This document shows positions 23,743 through 30,086 of a stretch of DNA of 30,086 nt, in pieces; position 1 is the first letter of the stretch; the number at the start of each line of letters is the position of its first letter. The translations under genes and the position numbers were made by a program. This DNA is from JALORV01 sp035429805 (lineage in GTDB: Bacteria; Pseudomonadota; Gammaproteobacteria; Burkholderiales; Burkholderiaceae_F): assembly GCA_035429805.1 (NCBI GenBank), contig DAOMFL010000047.1, positions 1 through 30,086 on the forward strand, written 5' to 3'. The notes beneath the pieces were generated by a model that worked only from the letters and a program-made list of their open reading frames with translations, was not told the origin of the DNA and did not search any database.

Positions 23743-24161
23743 CGACCCGCCCCGCTCAGCCTGGCCTGAGCGCCGGGGCGTCCCTGGTGACAGTCGAAGC
23801 AGTCAAGTTTGACCGCAGCGTAGGCATGGCATGACTGGCAGAACGCATCCGGAGCGCCGACGGCAGCGCCGGTCGTCTTGTCCGCGTGGCAGGACAGGCA
23901 GCGGTTCAGGCTCTCGTCGCCGCCACGGATACCCTCATGGACCGTCTTGTCGCGCCGGTGCTTCAGCATCTCCATGTGCGTGCGGCGCATGACGTCCGGT
24001 GGCGCGACGCACTGGGTGCTGCGGTCGACGCTGAAGCTCGGCAGTGGCACGCGCGTGCCTTCGGCCCGTGCCACGCCCGGCGCCGCCACAGCAAGCAGCG
24101 ACGCCAGCCCCGCCGCGGCTGCGGTCGCGGCAAAGCGCCACCGGGACAGGCCGCCGCTCAT
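23739..24161 (-). CDS. dsrJ: DsrJ, triheme cytochrome c
   Basis: A 140-residue protein with an N-terminal hydrophobic segment (RFAATAAAAGLASLLAVAA) acting as signal or membrane anchor. Three CxxCH haem sites follow: CLSCH (88-92), CQSCH (108-112) and CFDCH (121-125). Cys51 in STQCVAPPDVMRRTH corresponds to the unusual cysteine that serves as axial ligand for one haem in DsrJ. It is a periplasmic component of DsrMKJOP, and its role in sulfur oxidation is thought to be redox catalysis or electron transfer in the periplasm. It lies 7 bases after dsrL and overlaps dsrO. Confidence 0.92.
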   Translation of the reverse strand: MSGGLSRWRFAATAAAAGLASLLAVAAPGVARAEGTRVPLPSFSVDRSTQCVAPPDVMRRTHMEMLKHRRDKTVHEGIRGGDESLNRCLSCHADKTTGAAVGAPDAFCQSCHAYAAVKLDCFDCHQGRPGAQARLSGAGR

Positions 24162-24168
24162 CGGGGCA

Positions 24169-26139
24169 CTACTCCCCGAGGCCCATCTGGATGTAGCCGG
24201 TGGGACACACGTCGGCGCAGATGTGGCAGCCGACGCAGCGGTCGTAGTCGGTGAAGACGTAGCGACCGGTGGTGGCTTCCTTCTTCGGCACCTTTTTGAC
24301 GGCGATCTGCGGGCAGTAGACGACGCAGTTGTCGCACTCGAAGCACAGCCCGCAGCTCATGCAGCGCTTGGCCTCGGCCACTGCCTGCTGCTCGTTCAGC
24401 ACGTCCAGGCGTTCCTCAAAGTTGCCGAGCGCCGTTTCGCGGGTCAGCGTGATGAACTTGCGCATGTTGCGCGCGGCGAAGCCGAAGTGACCGAGGAACA
24501 GCGCCCCGTGCGGAATCACGTACCGGTCCGAACGGTTGTCGAAGTTGTGCACGGCGCCGGCCGCCTTGTCGGTGCCGCGCAGGGGTTCATTCACGTCCGG
24601 CAGTTGCACGCCTTTCTCGACGTACTTGCGCATCAGGTCGAACTGGTGGACGTCGATCTTCGGCCGCTTCTCGAGTTCCTCGCTCGCCAGGAACCGGTCG
24701 ATGCCTTCGGCGGCGATCGCGCCGTGGCCGATCGCGGTGGTCAGCAGGTGAGGCCGCAGCACGTCGCCGCCGGCGAACACGCCGGGCTTTCCAGCGACCT
24801 GGTAGTTGCGGTCGGCGTTGACCGCGCCCTTGCCGTTGTCAAACTCCGCTAGCCCGGTGAAGTCCACGGCCTGCCCGATTGCCGAGACGATCAGGTCGGC
24901 CGGGATCTCCTGCTCGGTGCCTTCCTTCACCTTGATCTCGAGCCGGGGCCCGACCATCTTCGCCTCGCACTCGGCCAGGCGCAGCGCAGTCGCGCGACCA
25001 TCGGGGCCGCGCACGATCCCCACCGGCACCAGACTGCCGCGGATGTCGATCCCTTCGGCCTGCGCCTGCTCGACCTCGTGCCTGTTGGCCTGCATCTTGT
25101 CGACCGCGAACACGGTCGTCAGCGTGACTTCGGCCCCCTGCTTGACCGAGATCTCGGCGACGTCGTGCGCCATGTGGCCGGCGATCGCACCCTCGAAGTC
25201 GGTCGGCTTCGCATGCTCGATGTGGCCGAGGCGGCGCGCCACCGTCGCGACGTCGATCGAAGTATCGCCGCCGCCGACGACGACGACGCGCTTGCCGACG
25301 TGACGCAGCCGGCCGTCGTTGAATGCGCGCAGGAACGACGTCGCGGTGACGACGTTCGGCGCCTCGGAATCGGCAACCGGCAACGCGCGGCCCGCCTGCG
25401 CGCCCATGCCGAGGAAGATCGCATCGAAGTCCTTGCGCAGCGACTCGAGCGTGACGTCGGTGCCGATGCGGCACTTCAGCCGCGCCTTCACGCCGAGATC
25501 GAGGATGCGCTTGATCTCGGCATCGAGCACTTCGCGCGGCGTGCGGAAGCCCGGAATGCCATAGCGCATCATTCCGCCAAGGTATTCACGCTCGTCGAAC
25601 ACCGTGACGTCGTGACCTTTCAGCGCAAGCTGGTAGGCGCACGACAGCCCCGCCGGCCCGCCGCCGATCACTGCGACCTTCTTGCCGGTGCGCTTCTCTG
25701 GGGCGACGAACGCCAGCTTGTTCTGGATCGCCCACTCGCCGAGATAGTGCTCGACCGAGTTGATGCCGACGTGGTCCTCGACCTCGTTGCGGTTGCAGCC
25801 GGTCTCGCACGGCGCCGGGCAGACGCGTCCCATGATCGAAGGGAACGGATTGGCCTCCGTGAGGCGCCGCCAGGCGTACTCCTGCCACGTCATCAGCGGC
25901 TTGCCGTCCTTGCCGACCGGCGGCTTCTCCATGCCGCGCACGATGTTCAGATACCCGCGGATGTCCTCGCCCGACGGGCAGCTGCCCTGGCACGGTGGCG
26001 TCGACTGGATGTACGTCGGGCACTTGTGCGAGTGATCGGCACTGAAGATCTTCTGGTGCAGGTCCTTCCACTCGTGGTCGCCGTCCTTGAATTTCCTGAA
26101 GGTCAGCGGCCGGATCGCGGTTTCAGCGGGTGTCGACAT
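24169..26139 (-). CDS. dsrL: DsrL, NAD(P)H:acceptor oxidoreductase partner of DsrAB
   Basis: A 656-residue iron-sulfur flavoprotein related to the glutamate synthase small subunit. N-terminal cysteines C40, C50, C54 and C107, C111, C115 (CPAPCETGC) bind Fe-S clusters; the FAD site is VAVIGGGPAGLSC (159-164), the NAD(P) site VVVVGGGDTSIDVA (289-294), and ATP-grasp-like features are absent. The C-terminal ferredoxin domain begins at residue 593 (CMSCGLCFECDNCVVYCP, then CVGCHICADVCPTG). DsrL in sulfur oxidisers binds DsrAB and passes electrons from sulfite formation to NAD+. Presence of DsrL together with DsrEFH supports the oxidative direction. GGAGA precedes the ATG; 22 bases separate it from dsrK. 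Confidence 0.93.
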   Translation of the reverse strand: MSTPAETAIRPLTFRKFKDGDHEWKDLHQKIFSADHSHKCPTYIQSTPPCQGSCPSGEDIRGYLNIVRGMEKPPVGKDGKPLMTWQEYAWRRLTEANPFPSIMGRVCPAPCETGCNRNEVEDHVGINSVEHYLGEWAIQNKLAFVAPEKRTGKKVAVIGGGPAGLSCAYQLALKGHDVTVFDEREYLGGMMRYGIPGFRTPREVLDAEIKRILDLGVKARLKCRIGTDVTLESLRKDFDAIFLGMGAQAGRALPVADSEAPNVVTATSFLRAFNDGRLRHVGKRVVVVGGGDTSIDVATVARRLGHIEHAKPTDFEGAIAGHMAHDVAEISVKQGAEVTLTTVFAVDKMQANRHEVEQAQAEGIDIRGSLVPVGIVRGPDGRATALRLAECEAKMVGPRLEIKVKEGTEQEIPADLIVSAIGQAVDFTGLAEFDNGKGAVNADRNYQVAGKPGVFAGGDVLRPHLLTTAIGHGAIAAEGIDRFLASEELEKRPKIDVHQFDLMRKYVEKGVQLPDVNEPLRGTDKAAGAVHNFDNRSDRYVIPHGALFLGHFGFAARNMRKFITLTRETALGNFEERLDVLNEQQAVAEAKRCMSCGLCFECDNCVVYCPQIAVKKVPKKEATTGRYVFTDYDRCVGCHICADVCPTGYIQMGLGE

Positions 26140-26161
26140 CGTGTCTCCGATGCGGTGATTT

Positions 26162-27694
<1,533 letters not shown>

Positions 27695-27697
27695 CGT

Positions 27698-28429
27698 TCA
27701 GCTCCGGTCCAGCCGCGCGGCCCATGGCGCCAGATGGCGCGCTTCGCGCGGGTCGTCGGCCTGGTTGCGCGACGGCGAGAAAAACACGCCGGGCGCGTGC
27801 AGCAGCTTCGAAAATGGAAAGATGATCATCAGCACGACGACCAGTGCCAGGTGCACATAGAGCATCGGGTCCGCGGGCAGTGGCTGCCAGTCAAAGCGCA
27901 TCAGCCCGAGAAAGTAGGCCTTCACGCCGACGACGTCGGTGCGGAAGACGTACTTCATCGCCAGCCCTGAAGCCGCGATCAGGCCGAGCAGCACCAGCAT
28001 CAGGTAGTCCGACGGCGTCGAGATGTAACGGACGCGGTCGACCAGCAGGCGCCGCGCGAAGAGCCCTGCGAGCCCGGCGAGCATGCCGAAGGCGGCCAGG
28101 ACGCCGAGCGGCTGCACCAGCGCGACCCAGCCCCACACCGGTTCGGTGAAGTAGCGCAGGTGCCGCGCCAGAACCAGAGCGAGACTGGCGTGGAACAGCC
28201 ACCCGAAGAGCCACGTCCACAGGCTGCCCTTGAACAGGCTCTCGAAGAAGATCACCTCGCGCGCCATGCGCACGGCCACACCGCCGCGCGTGACAGGCGC
28301 CGGCGTGGTCGGAATCTTCAGCGGCGCCGGCGTGCGCGCGTAATCGGCAATGCGCCACGCGAGGCCGCCGGCGAGTACCGCGGTGGCCGCGTAGAACAGC
28401 AGTGCGAACAGCACGGTCGCGGCGGACAC
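27698..28429 (-). CDS. dsrM: DsrM, membrane cytochrome b subunit
   Basis: A 243-residue NarI-like membrane protein from GTG 28427-28429; no better start is visible. It shows about five to six hydrophobic helices (LFALLFYAATAVLAGGLAW, LFGWLFHASLALVLARHL, a Leu/Ala/Gly-rich pair, YLMLVLLGLIAASGLAM, HLALVVVLMIIFPFSKLLH). Histidines in FHASLALVLARHL and in MLYVHLALVV and KLLHAPG are placed as haem b ligands of the NarI/HdrE type. It exchanges electrons between quinone and DsrK. It follows dsrC by 50 bases, with no obvious terminator in the gap. Confidence 0.9.
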   Translation of the reverse strand: MSAATVLFALLFYAATAVLAGGLAWRIADYARTPAPLKIPTTPAPVTRGGVAVRMAREVIFFESLFKGSLWTWLFGWLFHASLALVLARHLRYFTEPVWGWVALVQPLGVLAAFGMLAGLAGLFARRLLVDRVRYISTPSDYLMLVLLGLIAASGLAMKYVFRTDVVGVKAYFLGLMRFDWQPLPADPMLYVHLALVVVLMIIFPFSKLLHAPGVFFSPSRNQADDPREARHLAPWAARLDRS

Positions 28430-28479
28430 GGCGGCTTGTCCTGCGGGGTGACGGGTGGCCGCCCAGCTTTCCCGAGTCG

Positions 28480-28815
28480 CTAGACGCAGCCGGTCGGCTT
28501 CGGCAGGCCGGCGATCTTGCAGGCCTGCTTGGCGGGGCCGTACGGGAACAGCTCGTACAGGTACTGGCTGTTGCCTTTGTCGGGGCCGAGCGTCTTGCCG
28601 ATCGCCTTGGTCAGGACCCGGACCGCCGGGGCGATCTGGTACTCCTCGTAGTACTTGCGCAGGAAGTTGACCACTTCCCAGTGGTTCTCGGACATCTCGA
28701 TGCCTTCGAGTTTGGCAATTTCGCCGGCGAGATCCTCGTTCCAGTCACCCAGGTTGACGAGGTAGCCCTCCTCGTCGGTTTCGAATGTCTTGCCGCCTGT
28801 TTCGATGGTGGGCAT
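28480..28815 (-). CDS. dsrC: DsrC, sulfur-carrier protein
   Basis: A 111-residue protein. Start ATG 28813-28815 is chosen because GAGGAGG lies 5-6 bases upstream; an in-frame upstream codon would place this site inside the gene. The sequence begins MPTIETGGKTFETDEEGYLV and ends LFPYGPAKQACKIAGLPKPT-GCV. The two functional cysteines on the C-terminal arm are both present: Cys99 (CysB) and the penultimate Cys110 (CysA), ten residues apart between them. DsrC receives sulfur from DsrEFH, carries it as persulfide or trisulfide to DsrAB, and is reoxidised by DsrMK. It is the canonical carrier here, in contrast to the second homologue at 5583-5945. Confidence 0.96.
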   Translation of the reverse strand: MPTIETGGKTFETDEEGYLVNLGDWNEDLAGEIAKLEGIEMSENHWEVVNFLRKYYEEYQIAPAVRVLTKAIGKTLGPDKGNSQYLYELFPYGPAKQACKIAGLPKPTGCV

Positions 28816-28872
28816 CGGTTCCTCCTCGCTGATCCGCAAATGTGCGTGTTGAATGTCTTTGAAAGCTCGAAT
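28816..28872 (-). promoter_or_regulatory. AT-richer spacer upstream of dsrC, possible internal promoter
   Basis: The 57 bases between dsrH and dsrC are markedly more AT-rich than the surrounding operon (TTCAAAGACATTCAACACGC on the minus strand) and end with a strong GAGGAGG ribosome-binding site. In Allochromatium vinosum dsrC is also expressed from a secondary promoter inside the operon. No unambiguous -35/-10 pair can be named here. Confidence 0.3.
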
Positions 28873-29169
28873 CTAGAGCCACGACTGGCAGTTCGGGTGT
28901 TCGACCACGAGGTCGACGAAGCCTTCGTAATCGACCGGTTTGACGCCGTCGATCAGCCGATCGGCCATGCCGCGCGCCTGCAGGTCCGGCACAAGTGCGT
29001 AGACCGGCAACTTCGCCATAGCTTTGCGCAGCGTCGGCTCGGCCGCATTGCCGCGGGTTGCCGCGTAGACGGCATCCTCGATCAGCAGCAGTGCGCCGGA
29101 GCCTGCAAGGCGCAGCACCGTGTCGAGCGTGGGTTTCTCCAGAGGAGACTTGTTGAGTATGTGCAGCAT
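28873..29169 (-). CDS. dsrH: DsrH, TusB-like subunit without the conserved cysteine
   Basis: A 98-residue protein. ATG 29167-29169 follows a GAGG that overlaps the dsrF stop, with 7 bases between genes. It opens MLHILNKSPLEKPTLDTVLR and has the family core GALLLIEDAVYAAT and VPDLQARGM, ending NCQSWL. In Allochromatium DsrH a conserved cysteine (Cys20) lies two residues before the L-R/K at the end of this first segment; the aligned residue here is Val18. The only cysteine left is Cys94 near the C-terminus. Together with DsrE and DsrF it forms the DsrE2F2H2 sulfurtransferase. Confidence 0.9.
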   Translation of the reverse strand: MLHILNKSPLEKPTLDTVLRLAGSGALLLIEDAVYAATRGNAAEPTLRKAMAKLPVYALVPDLQARGMADRLIDGVKPVDYEGFVDLVVEHPNCQSWL

Positions 29170-29176
29170 CTCGACC

Positions 29177-29539
29177 TCAGAAACTGAGCACGACGTCCTG
29201 CTCTTCCATCAATCCGGCGAGCGTCGCCGAGTCGACCACCTTGACAGGAGCCACCAGGTCGTCGGCCGTCAGACCACGCGCGGCCATCGATTCGGCGTCG
29301 ACGTAGAGCTTGTCGATGTCATAGTCCTCGAGGGCACGGTAGGTGGGCGAGAAATTCTTGGTCGCGATCGCCTTGGTCTGCATGTCCTTCTTGAGCTGGT
29401 ACACGCCGTCGTCGGCGAACACCAGCGATACGTCCTGCTCGAAGGCCGCCGCGATCAGCACGACCTCCAGGCTCTCGAGCGCATAGATCGACCCGTACGG
29501 CGCCTTGCGGTTCACCAGCATGAACTTCTTCTGCGCCAT
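29177..29539 (-). CDS. dsrF: DsrF, TusC-like subunit
   Basis: A 120-residue protein whose ATG (29537-29539) lies 3 bases after the dsrE stop, with GGAG overlapping that stop. The DsrE/F fold is seen in KKFMLVNRKAPYGSIYALES, VVLIAAAFEQDVSLVFADDG and FSPTYRALEDYDIDKLYV. It has no cysteine at all, so it must be a structural partner in the DsrEFH hexamer and cannot itself carry sulfur. Confidence 0.92.
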   Translation of the reverse strand: MAQKKFMLVNRKAPYGSIYALESLEVVLIAAAFEQDVSLVFADDGVYQLKKDMQTKAIATKNFSPTYRALEDYDIDKLYVDAESMAARGLTADDLVAPVKVVDSATLAGLMEEQDVVLSF

Positions 29540-29542
29540 CGC

Positions 29543-29902
29543 TCAATCTCCGAAGGTGACCAGGCGGTCCGCCTTGATGCCGGCGTCGATCAGCTGCCCG
29601 AGGCCGGAGATCCTGAAGCCGTGCGCGAGGTTCTCTTCGACCAGCCCACGCCGCAGGCCCGCCGCCACGCACACCACCATGTCGACCTTGTGGTGCTCGG
29701 CGAACTTGCTCCAGCGCAGGACGATGTTGCGGTCGTCCTGCGGCGGCTCCGTGAGCTTCGACGCGTTATTGACGCCGTCGTGATAGAAGAAAACACGCTG
29801 GATCTCGTGCCCCTTCGCAATGGCCGCCTGGCAGAACAGGTAGGCGGAATCGCTGGCCTGGTGCTGGTAGGGTCCCTCGTTGACGAGGACGGCGATCTTC
29901 AC
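29543..29902 (-). CDS. dsrE: DsrE, catalytic subunit of the DsrEFH sulfurtransferase
   Basis: A 119-residue protein from GTG 29900-29902, with GGGGGAA upstream, 22 bases after the dsrB stop. It begins KIAVLVNEGPYQHQASDSAY and carries the active-site cysteine in DMVVCVAAGLRRG; this residue is number 78, the same position as the essential Cys78 of Allochromatium DsrE. It accepts persulfide sulfur (in known systems from TusA/rhodanese) and passes it to DsrC. A second cysteine, Cys24, lies in helix one. DsrEFH is found in sulfur oxidisers and not in sulfate reducers, which fixes the direction of the pathway here. Confidence 0.95.
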   Translation of the reverse strand: MKIAVLVNEGPYQHQASDSAYLFCQAAIAKGHEIQRVFFYHDGVNNASKLTEPPQDDRNIVLRWSKFAEHHKVDMVVCVAAGLRRGLVEENLAHGFRISGLGQLIDAGIKADRLVTFGD

Positions 29903-29924
29903 TTGTGTTCCCCCGTCGCCCGCC

Positions 29925-30086
29925 TCAGAAGCGGATGTGCGCCGAGGCGTTCAGGTTCGCCCGCGAACCGCGCCAGTCGTCGATCAGGTGCTTGGTGAAC
30001 GTCAGCCCGGTCTTCTCGAAGAAGCGCGGCCAGCCGATGCGCTCGATCCAGTCGGCGAGGCGCTCCCACGAACGGGCGTCCTCCTT
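29925..30086 (-). CDS. dsrB: DsrB, beta subunit of reverse dissimilatory sulfite reductase (C-terminal end only)
   Basis: The last 53 codons and TGA stop (29925-29927) of a minus-strand gene that runs off the right edge. The translation contains WERLADWIERIGWPRFFEKT and ends LIDDWRGSRANLNASAHIRF, which is the conserved C-terminus of DsrB. Its place directly before dsrE matches the dsrAB-EFHC order of sulfur oxidisers. The siroheme and [4Fe-4S] ligand residues lie outside the window. Confidence 0.9.
   Translation of the reverse strand, partial: KEDARSWERLADWIERIGWPRFFEKTGLTFTKHLIDDWRGSRANLNASAHIRF

Overview
The window is GC-rich (third codon positions mostly G or C) and reads as chromosome of a chemolithotrophic or phototrophic sulfur-oxidising proteobacterium. 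The style of the TonB-like protein, the LuxR regulator and the SoeABC/Dsr set suggests a betaproteobacterium, but this is inference and no marker gene in the window fixes the taxonomy. No rRNA, tRNA, CRISPR array, insertion sequence or phage gene was found.

Layout. (1) Positions 1-3700: a minus-strand TonB/TolA-like envelope protein with a long tandem-repeat coiled coil, interrupted by a 100-N assembly gap (52-151), followed by a gene-poor stretch with small secreted or membrane proteins and a decayed cyclase-like fragment. (2) 3746-4849: a LuxR-type regulator (plus). (3) 4875-7893: five minus-strand genes: DUF599 membrane protein, a DsrC-like protein lacking the penultimate cysteine, an exported SCP2-like protein, a dienelactone-hydrolase-like protein and a YfcE-type phosphoesterase. 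(4) 8163-14733 (plus): soeABC, the cytoplasmic-facing molybdenum sulfite dehydrogenase, followed by a soluble NarX-like histidine kinase and a NarL-like response regulator. (5) 14832-18605: a SolA-type amine oxidase (plus), a berberine-bridge-type FAD oxidase (minus) and a glutathione S-transferase (plus). (6) 18894-30086 (all minus, read from right to left): the 3' end of dsrB, then dsrE-F-H-C-M-K-L-J-O-P-N-R, then a YeeE/YedE-type sulfur-compound transporter. dsrA and most of dsrB lie beyond the right edge.

How it works together. DsrEFH, DsrL and the dsr gene order are marks of the oxidative (reverse) Dsr pathway. Persulfidic sulfur reaches DsrE and passes to DsrC; DsrAB with DsrL oxidises DsrC-bound sulfur to sulfite; the DsrMKJOP membrane complex reoxidises DsrC and delivers electrons to the quinone pool and periplasm; DsrN and DsrR support cofactor and maturation steps. 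SoeABC then oxidises the sulfite to sulfate in the cytoplasm with electrons to quinone. The window therefore covers a near-complete sulfane-sulfur-to-sulfate route with a plausible dedicated two-component regulator and a sulfur importer. The least explained parts are the DsrC-like protein with only the CysB-position cysteine, the cysteine-bearing soluble kinase beside soeC, and a DsrEFH whose DsrH has lost its conserved cysteine.
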